From assembly GCF_900106855.1 (NCBI RefSeq), contig NZ_FNWI01000004.1, positions 1,116,001-1,180,000 of the forward strand: DNA of 64,000 nt, read 5' to 3'. Positions 52,692-61,991 of this stretch are shown here, piece after piece (position 1 is the stretch's first letter; every line of letters begins with the position of its first letter). This DNA comes from Varibaculum massiliense. Lineage in GTDB: Bacteria > Actinomycetota > Actinomycetes > Actinomycetales > Actinomycetaceae. The notes under the pieces were generated by a model that did not search any database, was not told where the DNA came from, and saw nothing but the letters and a program-made list of their open reading frames with translations. The translations under genes and the position numbers were made by a program.

Positions 52692-54305
52692 ATGCCTGAT
52701 TCTTCCCGTCTGCTTGCAGTCTCCGAGGTGGCGCATGCCGCTAACTGTCAGTGGCGGCTTTGGTGCTACCTCACTGACAATACTCAGCTGGAATCCCCCG
52801 ATGTTTTTCACCGCTACATTGGGGATTTAACTAGCGCCGAGGATGAAAAACTAGCGGCGAAATATCGGGCAGCCGGGAGAGTTTTCCAAACCAACCTCAC
52901 CTTAACCAGTGCAGATTTGACCGGAACTCTGCCGTTCTTGGTTTACAAGGACGCTGCTTGGGTGCTGCAAATGGCGCGCTTTTCCGCCCATGCCCGCCAA
53001 GACTCGGTAAATCTCTTGGCTGGTTACGCCCATCTAGCTGTAGCTAATCAGCGATTACTAAACGCAGATTTTCCCGCTTTAGCGGCAAAACTCACCCCTT
53101 ACGCCCAGATTCTCTTGGCGGATGGCAAGACCGTAGATTTTCCTCTGGACGAACTGGAAGAGCTGTGGGAACCCATCGCTGACCAGGCACGGGAATTAGC
53201 AGGTGACCAGGATTTACTTGCCGCTACCCCCGGGGAGGCTTGGCGCGCCCTCGACACGGTTTGCGGTGCCTGTTCGCACTGCCGTTGGGCTTTGGCGCGC
53301 TATGATGATCCCCTGCTGATCAGCGGGGTCGGTCCCGGTCTGCGCCGGGAGCTGCGGGCAGAAAATATCTTCACTGCCAGCGGTTTCGCTGCCCATCCTC
53401 CTAGTGGATATAGCCCGGAACTAATCCGGCAAGCCCAGTTGCAGGTGGGACAACATCCAGGAGAATTGCTGCTAGAAACTAATCCCCTGTCCCCCGCGCT
53501 AATGGATCTGCCCGACCCCCATCCGGGGGACGTGTATTTGGATTTTGAGAACGACTCCCTGTGGGGCTGGACCCTAAAAGATCACACCGGGCTGATTTAC
53601 CTGGGCGGGCTGGTCTGCTGTGATGAAGATTCTTGGGGCGAGCAAAAATCTTTAACCCCGGCGCTACCTATTCGCGGTCAAGAAGCGCTACTGGCAGCAG
53701 ATAGCACAAACGTGGCGGAGGAAGTGGGGGAACTATCAACGCGCATCGGCGGAAAATATCGGAGCTTTTGGGCGCATAATCGCGCCCAAGAACGCCAGCT
53801 GCTGATTGACTTACTGGATTTCTTGCGCCAACGGTTCCAGCGGTTCCCGCAAATGCATATCTACCATTATTCCCCGCAAGAACGCCTCTACCTGCAACGT
53901 CTATCTTCTCGCCACGGTCTACTGAAGGGCGAGGTGCGCGACTTGCTAACCAGCGACGGGCCGATGAGGGATTTGCAGCAAGTGGTGCAATCAGCTATTC
54001 GCACCGGTCAAGGCGGATATTCCCTGAAAGAGATGGAACCGTTCTATATGGGATCTTGGATGCGCTCTACCGACCTGGATAACGGCGCCGATTCGGTAAT
54101 CGTCTATGACGAGCTGTCGCGAGCAGGCGCCCTCGATCCGGGAGCAGAGCTTAGCGCTGAGGACGCAGAGCAGCTGCGTCTCCTCGCCCTCTATAACGAG
54201 TATGACTGCTGCTCAACGGTACTTTTGCATCACTGGTTAATCGCTCAGCGCCGCCAACCGCGCCTCAGAGTCAACCTAACTCCTGCCGACCTTGCTGCCA
54301 AATAA
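52692..54305 (+). CDS. TM0106-family RecB-like nuclease
   Basis: A 537-aa protein with an N-terminal RecB/Cas4-like PD-(D/E)xK-type region (residues 1-200, ending in a Cys cluster C-G-A-C-S-H-C-R). A helix-hairpin-like V-G-P-G-L-R-R-E-L follows. The C-terminal RNase-H-like domain shows Y-L-D-F-E-N-D, W-A-H-N-R-A-Q-E, I-Y-H-Y-S-P-Q-E-R and Y-N-E-Y-D-C-C-S-T near the end, acidic residues expected for a 3'-5' exonuclease fold. No helicase domain is attached. The substrate and role (DNA repair or defence) are unknown. It follows hemB by eight bases. Confidence 0.85.
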   Translation: MPDSSRLLAVSEVAHAANCQWRLWCYLTDNTQLESPDVFHRYIGDLTSAEDEKLAAKYRAAGRVFQTNLTLTSADLTGTLPFLVYKDAAWVLQMARFSAHARQDSVNLLAGYAHLAVANQRLLNADFPALAAKLTPYAQILLADGKTVDFPLDELEELWEPIADQARELAGDQDLLAATPGEAWRALDTVCGACSHCRWALARYDDPLLISGVGPGLRRELRAENIFTASGFAAHPPSGYSPELIRQAQLQVGQHPGELLLETNPLSPALMDLPDPHPGDVYLDFENDSLWGWTLKDHTGLIYLGGLVCCDEDSWGEQKSLTPALPIRGQEALLAADSTNVAEEVGELSTRIGGKYRSFWAHNRAQERQLLIDLLDFLRQRFQRFPQMHIYHYSPQERLYLQRLSSRHGLLKGEVRDLLTSDGPMRDLQQVVQSAIRTGQGGYSLKEMEPFYMGSWMRSTDLDNGADSVIVYDELSRAGALDPGAELSAEDAEQLRLLALYNEYDCCSTVLLHHWLIAQRRQPRLRVNLTPADLAAK

Positions 54306-54412
54306 GCTACGCGCTAGCCCCACCCGCTCCACTTTCACCTGCGCTTTTCGCTGTAGAAAAATTATTGCTAGCTCTACTGTTGCTGCCTGTACTCGCATGG
54401 GAAAATGAAAAC

Positions 54413-54931
54413 ATGAGTAATAATCAACCTCAAGCAGACAACTTCAGCAACCAGCAGTATCCTGGGGGACATACTGAATCCCCCAATCCTTCTTACCCAC
54501 AGTATGCTCCCCCAAGTGGCTCCTCATATTCGGCGCCCCTGCCGAACCTTCCCCACCTAAATGCTTCTAATGCTGTCACGACAGACGAGCGCACTATGGC
54601 AATCCTGGCTCATTTAGCGGCAGTGATTGCTATGGTGGTTTCGGCCGGCTGGCTCACCTTTGTCGGTCCCCTCGTCGTTTGGTTTATTTATAAAGATAAA
54701 AGCCGATTTGTGCGTAACGCCGCCGCGGGTGCCTTTAACTTTAACCTGGCGATGACTATCACCTCCGTAGTGGCTTGGATACTTTGTTTCACTATCATTT
54801 TGATTCCGGTGTCCATCATCGCGTTTATTGTGGTTTTCGTGATGACTTTGCTGTACTCGATTAAAGGTGCTTTAAAAGCCTCCAACAACGAGCTTTACCG
54901 CTACCCGTTTGGGATTAATCTTCTCGACTAA
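54413..54931 (+). CDS. DUF4870 membrane protein
   Basis: A 172-aa protein. A disordered Asn/Gln/Pro/Ser/Tyr-rich N-terminus (1-55) is followed by the DUF4870/Tic20-like core: T-D-E-R-T-M-A-I-L-A-H-L, three hydrophobic helices, and the typical F-V-R-N-A-A-A-G-A-F-N-F between helix 1 and 2. Function unknown in the family. I take the ATG at 54413; the ribosome site is weak. The frame is open to 54365. Confidence 0.82.
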   Translation: MSNNQPQADNFSNQQYPGGHTESPNPSYPQYAPPSGSSYSAPLPNLPHLNASNAVTTDERTMAILAHLAAVIAMVVSAGWLTFVGPLVVWFIYKDKSRFVRNAAAGAFNFNLAMTITSVVAWILCFTIILIPVSIIAFIVVFVMTLLYSIKGALKASNNELYRYPFGINLLD

Positions 54932-55138
54932 CTTCCTGGGAACCGCTACTAAGTCTTTGTGACCTAACATACTTGCGAAACAATATCCCTGGTAAGCGGA
55001 TTTTTCCCCTTCCATTTTTCGCCTTTCCAGAATTTTACTGTCCTAGACTCAGGTTTCTTCCAGCCTTGCCCGAAAAGCTAACTTTTGTTTATTTGGGTTA
55101 CCTAAGTTGTGCTTGGGTTGTTTTGAAAGGATCGGAAC

Positions 55139-56506
55139 TTGTCCTTCGCGGGAAGAGCATGGCGATACGTCGTCAGGAAACCAGTTAAAACTATTGTTGT
55201 ATTCGCGGTGCTCACTTTGGTGGCTACCGTTTTGATGTCGGCGGATGCCATCGAGAGGGCGAGTGCCCGCGAGAGCGCAAAGGTAGAAGCCAAGGCGGGT
55301 GCCGGTTTCGTCCTGGGAAATAATCCCCAGTTCAACCAAGGAACCCCGCGAGGAGCCGGAACTGTTAAACCCGCAGATATCGCCCAAATCGCGAAGCTAC
55401 CTGAGGTTAAAACCTATGTGGCTCGGCAAAACGTGACTGCCGATCTGGTTGGCGCCCAGACCCAGAAGCTGGGAACCAATGATTACGACGAAAAGAAAGA
55501 AGCCCAGTTTGGTAATGCGGTAAACGTGTGGGGAGTCAACCGCACCGATATCGACAATAACTTTCGTTCTGGAGCATTAACCCTGGTGGCGGGGAGGCAT
55601 TTACGGCCCAGCGATCACCACAAGGCGATTATCCACGAAGATTTAGCGAAAGCTAATGGCCTGAAACTCGGCAGCAAGCTGAAACTAAAAGGCAACCCCT
55701 ATGACGTAGATAATATGCGGCAGTCCACTGCGGAAACCGAAACGGAAATCGTGGGGCTGGTGCGCGGATCCAATACCAGGCAGGCAGCTCAGCGCAGCGA
55801 GCTGTTTGCAAATACCGTTTACACGGATTTGGACACCACCCGCGCCCTCTACCAGATGGGTAAAGACAACGAGATCTATCAGGACGCTAACTTTTTCGTC
55901 GCTTCCGAAAAGGATTTAGAGCAGGTTGAAAAGAAGGCAGGCTCCCTCAAGATTGATTGGCGCAACTACCAACTCTCGCCCGCCACCCAGTATTTAGCAG
56001 GAATCACCGGAGCCCTGAGCGGGATAAATTCCCTGATGAGCACTACTAAAATGGTCGCTTTCGGGTTTGCGTTACTGATTTTAACGCTGGTGCTGTTCCT
56101 GTGGATGAATGAACGCAAGAAGGAAACCGGGGTGCTGCTTTCCGTTGGTACTTCCAAGGTCAGTATTTTCGCGCAATACCTGTGTGAACTGGTGATTACC
56201 GCAATTCCTGCGTTTGTGCTGGCGTTCTTTATCTCTGGCGCAGTCGCTCAATGGCTGGGTAATTCCGCTCTAGCCTCGGTGAATAGTTCGCTAATGCAAG
56301 AATTGGCTCAGACAGGGCAGGCAGGCGCCGATATGGAATCTTCGGCCGCTACTAAAACCCTGGATGCTCTAGCAGTGTCTCTATCTACCCCCTCAGTGGT
56401 AACTGCTGTGTTATTAACTTTGCTGGTAGGACTGCTTTGCGTCTTGGCGGCATCGTTCCCGATGCTACGTCGCCCCCCGCGCGCCCTCTTGGTGGATATC
56501 AAATGA
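55139..56506 (+). CDS. FtsX/MacB-type ABC permease 1
   Basis: A 455-aa permease. N-terminal helix near residues 15-35, a large extracytoplasmic MacB-PCD-like domain (about 40-285), then three helices in the FtsX arrangement (about 290-318, 345-370, 420-442) with the conserved E-x-G-V-L-L-S-V-G-T-S-K after the first of these. TTG start with AAAGGA seven bases upstream. It overlaps the second permease by four bases (ATGA). With the ATPase at 57726 it forms a complete transporter, of the kind used for lipoprotein or peptide handling, or antimicrobial resistance. The substrate is unknown. Confidence 0.9.
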   Translation: MSFAGRAWRYVVRKPVKTIVVFAVLTLVATVLMSADAIERASARESAKVEAKAGAGFVLGNNPQFNQGTPRGAGTVKPADIAQIAKLPEVKTYVARQNVTADLVGAQTQKLGTNDYDEKKEAQFGNAVNVWGVNRTDIDNNFRSGALTLVAGRHLRPSDHHKAIIHEDLAKANGLKLGSKLKLKGNPYDVDNMRQSTAETETEIVGLVRGSNTRQAAQRSELFANTVYTDLDTTRALYQMGKDNEIYQDANFFVASEKDLEQVEKKAGSLKIDWRNYQLSPATQYLAGITGALSGINSLMSTTKMVAFGFALLILTLVLFLWMNERKKETGVLLSVGTSKVSIFAQYLCELVITAIPAFVLAFFISGAVAQWLGNSALASVNSSLMQELAQTGQAGADMESSAATKTLDALAVSLSTPSVVTAVLLTLLVGLLCVLAASFPMLRRPPRALLVDIK

Positions 56507-57717
56507 GGTCGCTTAGTATTTGGCGGCGCGCCTGGTATTCGCTAAGCCGCCGCCCGCGCCGCGCGATCCTGCTCACGCTGATTATGACGGTGGTGTTTAC
56601 CGCGCTGATTTCCCAGTCAGGGGTGCGCGCGCAGGTGGCCGGGATTTCCGAGGCGATTAACTCCGGAGTAAACGCGGGCTTCACTGCTCACAGCAATAGC
56701 GGCACTATCTCTTTAGCGCAAGCAGAAAAGCTGAGCGCCTTGCCACAGGTAAAACGCTCGGCTTTCGAAAAAGAAACTCTAGCTAAACCCGAGGGCGCGC
56801 AGCTGGTAGCCAGTACTTCCGGGGTACAACTTGATGCCGAGTTTGCCGGGGACGCCGGAATTATCGGGACTACTAATAGCCAGCTGCATCCGTCTTTTAT
56901 GGGGAGGCTGTATCGGCTAGAGGACGGCAAACACCTGGCTCCAAGAGGGCAGGGCGCGCTGATTCACCGCGAGTTTGCCCAGCGTAACGGGTTGCATGTT
57001 GGCAGCCAGTTGCGCCTGAGCGCTAACGGAAATGCAGTCAGAGTGCCGGTAGTGGGGCTTTTCAGCGGAAAAACCGAAAATCCGGGAGGACTACCTGCCG
57101 GGGCTTCGGAGAATCAGATTTTCACGGATCTGGCTAGCAGTCAGCGCCTGGGCGGGAAAGAACTGACCACCGCTAGGTACTTTACCGAGGACGCGAACGC
57201 GCTACCTGCCGCGTTACGAGCGGCCAAACAGGCGGATTCGCAGCTCAGTTTCGAATCTAATGCCGCCCAATTTGCGGGGGTGCTGGCAACCCTGTCGGGG
57301 GTAAATAAGCTGCTCACCGCGCTGGCCGTGGGAGTGGGGGGAGCCGGACTAGCCGCCCTCGCCCTGATTATGATCTTTTGGATCCGTGGACGCACCCGCG
57401 AAATCGGGGTGCTGCTGGCGGTAGGAAAAACTAAGGCGAATATTTTGGGGCAACTTGCCTTGGAGAGCGCTTTCTTGGCGCTAGTCGGTAGCGTTATCGG
57501 AGCGGTCCTGGGATTCCTGCTGTCAGGTAAGGTATCTTCCCTGGTATTTGCCAAGTCCGCCAGTCCCTCCCTATCTGCCCTGTCTGCGAGCGGGAGCGCC
57601 GGGAGTATCCTGGCCGCCCTCGTCCTCGGATATGTGATTACTTTTGCGGCGCTACTGTTAGCGACCGTTCCCCTGCTTCGTCAAACCCCGCGAGCTATTC
57701 TCGCCAAAATAAGTTAG
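56503..57717 (+). CDS. FtsX/MacB-type ABC permease 2
   Basis: A 404-aa permease with the same plan as its upstream neighbour: TM near 18-38, extracytoplasmic domain (about 40-275), then three helices, with G-R-T-R-E-I-G-V-L-L-A-V-G-K-T-K after the first and a closing T-V-P-L-L-R-Q-T-P-R-A-I-L. I start it at the ATG in the ATGA overlap; the frame is open to 56437. The two permeases are divergent paralogues, so the transporter is probably a heterodimer. Confidence 0.9.
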   Translation: MRSLSIWRRAWYSLSRRPRRAILLTLIMTVVFTALISQSGVRAQVAGISEAINSGVNAGFTAHSNSGTISLAQAEKLSALPQVKRSAFEKETLAKPEGAQLVASTSGVQLDAEFAGDAGIIGTTNSQLHPSFMGRLYRLEDGKHLAPRGQGALIHREFAQRNGLHVGSQLRLSANGNAVRVPVVGLFSGKTENPGGLPAGASENQIFTDLASSQRLGGKELTTARYFTEDANALPAALRAAKQADSQLSFESNAAQFAGVLATLSGVNKLLTALAVGVGGAGLAALALIMIFWIRGRTREIGVLLAVGKTKANILGQLALESAFLALVGSVIGAVLGFLLSGKVSSLVFAKSASPSLSALSASGSAGSILAALVLGYVITFAALLLATVPLLRQTPRAILAKIS

Positions 57718-57725
57718 GAAAGATT

Positions 57726-58358
57726 ATGAGTATTTTGCAGTTAGACCACCTTGAATATGTGTATCCGGGAACCAGCACCCAGATTCTATCGGACGTGTGC
57801 ACCGACTTCGAGATTGGGAAATTTTATGCGATTGTAGGTGCTTCGGGAGCCGGCAAATCCACCTTGTTGAACCTGCTGGCCGGATTAGATAAACCCACTT
57901 CCGGGGCGGTGCGCTTTGATGGTACCGATATCGCGGAAACTGGCTATGCCCAGCACCGCAAGAAGCAGATTTCGCTGGTTTTCCAAAACTATAACTTGAT
58001 TGATTATTTAACGCCGCTGGAGAACTTGCGGCTGGTGAACGGGAAAGCCGGGATCGATACTTTGACCCAGCTGGGGCTGTCTGAAAAGGAGGCGCGGCGC
58101 AGCGTCATGGCGCTTTCGGGGGGTCAGCAACAGCGGGTAGCTATCGGGAGGGCGCTAGTGTCGGGGGCTCCGATTATTTTGGCGGATGAACCTACCGGGA
58201 ACCTGGATGAGGATACCGCCCGCGAAGTAATCGAGATTTTGCAGCGAGCTGCGCATGAACAGGATAAATGCGTTATTGTGGTGACCCATTCGCGCCAACT
58301 CGCCCGCAGCGCCGACGTAACTTTACGGCTAAATCGCCGCAAACTAGTCGCGGCATAG
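57726..58358 (+). CDS. ABC transporter ATPase (LolD/MacB-like)
   Basis: A 210-aa nucleotide-binding subunit. Walker A G-A-S-G-A-G-K-S-T near residue 39, Q-loop V-F-Q-N-Y-N-L-I-D-Y near 89, signature L-S-G-G-Q-Q-Q near 136, Walker B I-I-L-A-D-E-P-T-G-N-L-D and H-loop V-V-T-H-S-R. It lies eight bases after the second permease and closes the operon. The Q-loop sequence is typical of ATPases that work with FtsX-type permeases. Confidence 0.95.
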   Translation: MSILQLDHLEYVYPGTSTQILSDVCTDFEIGKFYAIVGASGAGKSTLLNLLAGLDKPTSGAVRFDGTDIAETGYAQHRKKQISLVFQNYNLIDYLTPLENLRLVNGKAGIDTLTQLGLSEKEARRSVMALSGGQQQRVAIGRALVSGAPIILADEPTGNLDEDTAREVIEILQRAAHEQDKCVIVVTHSRQLARSADVTLRLNRRKLVAA

Positions 58359-58373
58359 TTTGCCAATAGTCAA

Positions 58374-58417
58374 GTGCTGGCGTGCCGAGCAATGCAAGGA
58401 AATGCTCACGCCAGCAC
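58374..58417. terminator. Stem-loop between convergent ABC operons
   Basis: Arms GTGCTGGCGTG (58374-58384) and CACGCCAGCAC (58407-58417) pair perfectly, with a further GAGCA/TGCTC stem inside. A second dyad ATAGGCGA...TCGCCTAT lies at about 58432-58470. No clear T run follows, but together they probably end both converging transcripts. Confidence 0.6.
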
Positions 58418-58489
58418 CTTGCTGCGCTTATAGGCGAACCTTGATAAATGCGAACTGCCAGCTCGCCTATTTACTGATTTATGTGGTAA

Positions 58490-60217
58490 CTAAGCTATTT
58501 GTTGCCCTAAAAGCGTTCTATAAACTGGCTGATCTTTAAGCTCCTGATGAGTCCCTTCTGCAACCACGCACCCACCATCAAGAACTACGATATGGTCCGC
58601 GATACGAATAGAAGCCAGCCTATGGGCAATGACGATAGTAGTACGGTCAGCCCTCGCGTGACGAATATTTTTGGCAATGGAGGCTTCAAGGAAGGGATCG
58701 ATATTAGCTAACGGCTCATCGAGGATGAGCATGTCGGGACGCCGAAGAAAAGCACGGGCAATCCCGATACGTTGACGTTCCCCACCCGAGAGCGTGGTTC
58801 CCCGATCCCCGACTCTCGCGTCTAATCCTCCTAAAGAAGTAATCAGCTCACTGATATCAGCTTGGGCAAGAGCTGCCCAAATATCATCATCGCAGGCCTG
58901 CGGATTAGCTAAAACAAGATTGTCTCGCACAGTTCCGGCAAAAATATGGCAGTCCTGGGGAACAAGAGCCAGTCTTTCGCGATATTGGTTCGGTTGATAG
59001 GAGCGAAGATTTTTCCCATCAAAACGCAGTTCGCCTTCCTGAGGATCAAGATAACGCATAGCCAGATTGGCTAGGGTAGTTTTCCCCGCCCCTGATTTTC
59101 CAACAATCGCGATCGAACGTTTAGGAGTTGCGGTTAAGTTAACTTGGTTAATAACTGGCGTACCTGCCTGATAGGAAAAAACCGTATTGTCGCTAACTAA
59201 ATGATTTGTTTCTGCCTCGTATTCGACATGATTGGTTTCGGGGATGGAGGGGATGGGATCCTTAGCGTTAAGAATGGTATTAATCCGGTGTGCGCATGCC
59301 CCAATTTCTCCTACTCTTCCCAGCATGCCCACTAGCGTTGTCGCGGGGGTTGGTACGAGACCCGCTAGCACCACCGCAACTGGTAACAAAGCCGAATCTA
59401 AATGTCCGGTCAGTACCCATCCAGTTAGAATGACTAGCAAAATCGTGGATCCGACTGTGGTTGCAATCGTAGAAAAAGCTGATTCCCAGGCTTTTCTTAT
59501 CGTTTGCGAATTCTTAGTTACCTGCACTTTTCGTGTTAGATCCAAGATCTGCGCATTTTGTTTATCCACCATCCCCAAGGATCGCAGTTCCCTTTGCCCT
59601 TGAATAGAATCCAGAACTGCAATACGCAACTGGGCTAGTTGATAACGTAATTTTTTACCTTGCCGGCGTTGTATGGACATAAGGGCGAAAGGGAATGCAA
59701 TCATAGCTGCAGTTGGTAGCAGCATTATCAGTCCAATCGGACCAATAAAACTCACCAGCACCCCGGTGAATAAAGTTGGAGTGAGAATGGCGCAGATGGC
59801 AGTAGAGGCCGTATGCGCATAAAACCATTCCAACTGTTCCGCATCATTCATGGCAGCCGATGCCACATCACCGGTGCGTTTTCCTTGCAACCCTAAGGGC
59901 GCGATTCGCTCGATAGCGTTATAAATGTGCACCCGCAAGGTATGTAGAATCCGGTAAGCAACTTCATGTGACCACCAAACCTCAAAGAGGGTACTCACGG
60001 CATGCACGACCACCAGGGTAAACATCATAACGAACAGCAGGGTCAGATTGTTTGTACGGTTTAATATGAATTGCGTAGATATCCATACAGAACTAACCGC
60101 AACCCCAACTACACTAATTTGGGCAAGTGCAGTCACAATAGTGGCGGCTACGAAGAGGGGAACACATTCGCGTAGCCGCTTCATCAGTGCAAGGAAATTA
60201 CTGAAAACTAAGGTCAT
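58490..60217 (-). CDS. ABC exporter half-transporter (CydC-like), second of the pair
   Basis: A 575-aa fused membrane/ATPase protein. Six helices occupy residues about 15-310, followed by an ABC domain with Walker A G-K-S-G-A-G-K-T-T near 375, V-P-Q-D-C-H-I-F Q-loop, L-S-G-G-E-R-Q signature, L-I-L-D-E-P-L-A-N-I-D Walker B with catalytic Glu, and I-A-H-R-L. It lies six bases after its partner, so they form a heterodimeric exporter. Sequence style is like CydDC thiol exporters and peptide exporters. Its position downstream of a YcaO gene suggests export of a modified peptide (inference). Confidence 0.9.
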   Translation of the reverse strand: MTLVFSNFLALMKRLRECVPLFVAATIVTALAQISVVGVAVSSVWISTQFILNRTNNLTLLFVMMFTLVVVHAVSTLFEVWWSHEVAYRILHTLRVHIYNAIERIAPLGLQGKRTGDVASAAMNDAEQLEWFYAHTASTAICAILTPTLFTGVLVSFIGPIGLIMLLPTAAMIAFPFALMSIQRRQGKKLRYQLAQLRIAVLDSIQGQRELRSLGMVDKQNAQILDLTRKVQVTKNSQTIRKAWESAFSTIATTVGSTILLVILTGWVLTGHLDSALLPVAVVLAGLVPTPATTLVGMLGRVGEIGACAHRINTILNAKDPIPSIPETNHVEYEAETNHLVSDNTVFSYQAGTPVINQVNLTATPKRSIAIVGKSGAGKTTLANLAMRYLDPQEGELRFDGKNLRSYQPNQYRERLALVPQDCHIFAGTVRDNLVLANPQACDDDIWAALAQADISELITSLGGLDARVGDRGTTLSGGERQRIGIARAFLRRPDMLILDEPLANIDPFLEASIAKNIRHARADRTTIVIAHRLASIRIADHIVVLDGGCVVAEGTHQELKDQPVYRTLLGQQIA

Positions 60218-60223
60218 AGTCGA

Positions 60224-61957
60224 CTAGGCTCCTATCTGTGCACTAATCAATCTTGACCAGGCATTATCTTCCTGGCTTAACGTACAGGGATTCCCGCTAC
60301 AAAGCACTTTCCCATGTCCCATTACCACTACATGATCTGTTTGCTCAGCAGCGTCAATACGGTGGGTAACCAGTAATAAAGTGAGATTCGGGTACGCCTT
60401 GCGAATATTCGTCAGAACCGTTGTTTCTGTTTGGGTGTCCAAACCAGAAGTAGATTCGTCAAGTACGAGGAGCGGGCATTTACGAACCAGGGCCCGAGCA
60501 ATTGCAAGTCGCTGTTTTTGCCCTCCGGAGAGGTTCGAAGCATGTTCTTCAATTTTTAAATCAAGAATATTGTCACCAGAATCAGGATCGTTATCGGGAT
60601 GCAGATTTGTAGCACAGGCTAGCTTGAGAGCCGTCATCATCTCTGCTTCATCCGCTTTGGGATTAGCTTCGGCCAAAATTGACCTTACTGTTCCTGGAAA
60701 AATAATCGGGTCTTGCGGAACCAGGGTGACGGTACGGGCAATATCCAAACTGTCAGCTGGAACCCCTCCAACTGTGATACTTCCACTATCAGGGTGATCG
60801 AAACCCATTAATAACCCGAGCGCAGTGGATTTTCCGGAACCTGACAGCCCCACCAAAGCGGTTGTTTTACCTGCAGGTGCAACGAAAGTGACTTGCTCAA
60901 GAGCCGGCTCGGCAGCTCCCGGATAAGTGTAGGAGATATCCACGAAAGATACTTCGTTACTGCGAGGCATGTTTTGCGGAGATTTGCGGGTAGTGGCAGA
61001 AGTTTGCTCCTGTTCAAATAACTCGCTCATAGCTGGCAGCGCGGAAATACCGAAAAACGCTTCATGCCAACATGCCGATAAGGCAGTAAACGGGCGGAAA
61101 AGTTCGATAGCTAGCAGCGTAACCACAAATAGCGAGCTAATCGGCATCGACTTGGAAGTAATCAAAGAAATTGCGATCACGAGCCCGAGAGCAGGACCGA
61201 GCACTTTCATCATTCCTGATAGGCCCGTTTCTCCCAATGAAAGCCGTAGCTGCCCCATAGTAGTTTTCAGCAGCTGGCTCGACTGTTTTTCTAATTGGCT
61301 GCCATGATCTTTGGCCGCCCCAAAAGATTTCAAAGTGGACATTCCCATCATAGAATCCACGAAATCGGCATTGAGATTTTCGTACGCTACCCAATGCGAT
61401 TGTCCACGATCAGCAAGAGCTCTATCCCATAATCGGGGGATAGCAATAATCGCGACTCCACAGACCAAAAGAACTCCCGCAATCAGGGGAGAAATGCTGG
61501 CAATAGCAATTGTTAGACCGATCGCGGTTAGAGCAGTGACCGCCAGTTGGGTGAAATACTTGACGAAATAGGGTTCGATCGCCTCAACCCCATCAGTGAG
61601 AACCGACTGTATTTGTCCAGAACGCCCCAGTCCTCCCCGCATAGGTCCGCGCGCATCTAGTTGCTCTAGAAGCGCCTGCCGTAAGCGGCTTTTCACCACT
61701 AGTCCCGCTCGATTTTGTAGAAGCTGTCCCCTGACCTCAAGTAACGGACGGATTAAGAGCAAACCGGCGATAGCTATGATTAGTCCCACCACCGTGAAGA
61801 CCCGGCGAGAGCTCAATAGCTCATTGAAAAGCATGGCGTTGCACACCGCGGTTGCAATATATAAGCAAGACACCAGGACACCCAGCATCATGGCGGGGGC
61901 CAGCAGCCACACGGAGACTCCGGCGGCGCGCATAACTAAACGCTGCTTTGCGAACAC
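60224..61957 (-). CDS. ABC exporter half-transporter (CydD-like), first of the pair
   Basis: A 577-aa protein with six helices (about 10-305) and an ABC domain: Walker A G-L-S-G-S-G-K-S-T near 370, V-P-Q-D-P-I-I-F Q-loop, L-S-G-G-Q-K-Q signature, L-L-V-L-D-E-S-T-S Walker B with catalytic Glu, and V-T-H-R-I. It has no peptidase C39 domain, so any leader removal must be done by another protein. The GTG start (61957) is 34 bases after the YcaO stop with AAAGGA upstream, giving a ycaO-ABC-ABC operon. Annotation pipelines might call it CydD, but no cytochrome bd genes are here. Confidence 0.9.
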   Translation of the reverse strand: MFAKQRLVMRAAGVSVWLLAPAMMLGVLVSCLYIATAVCNAMLFNELLSSRRVFTVVGLIIAIAGLLLIRPLLEVRGQLLQNRAGLVVKSRLRQALLEQLDARGPMRGGLGRSGQIQSVLTDGVEAIEPYFVKYFTQLAVTALTAIGLTIAIASISPLIAGVLLVCGVAIIAIPRLWDRALADRGQSHWVAYENLNADFVDSMMGMSTLKSFGAAKDHGSQLEKQSSQLLKTTMGQLRLSLGETGLSGMMKVLGPALGLVIAISLITSKSMPISSLFVVTLLAIELFRPFTALSACWHEAFFGISALPAMSELFEQEQTSATTRKSPQNMPRSNEVSFVDISYTYPGAAEPALEQVTFVAPAGKTTALVGLSGSGKSTALGLLMGFDHPDSGSITVGGVPADSLDIARTVTLVPQDPIIFPGTVRSILAEANPKADEAEMMTALKLACATNLHPDNDPDSGDNILDLKIEEHASNLSGGQKQRLAIARALVRKCPLLVLDESTSGLDTQTETTVLTNIRKAYPNLTLLLVTHRIDAAEQTDHVVVMGHGKVLCSGNPCTLSQEDNAWSRLISAQIGA

Positions 61958-61991
61958 AATCGCCTATCCTTTCTCAACAACGGTATCGGTT

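Noticed and set aside
58490-61957. True CydDC cytochrome-bd assembly exporter
   Set aside because: No cydA or cydB is adjacent, and the pair is coupled to a YcaO gene; kept only as CydDC-like.
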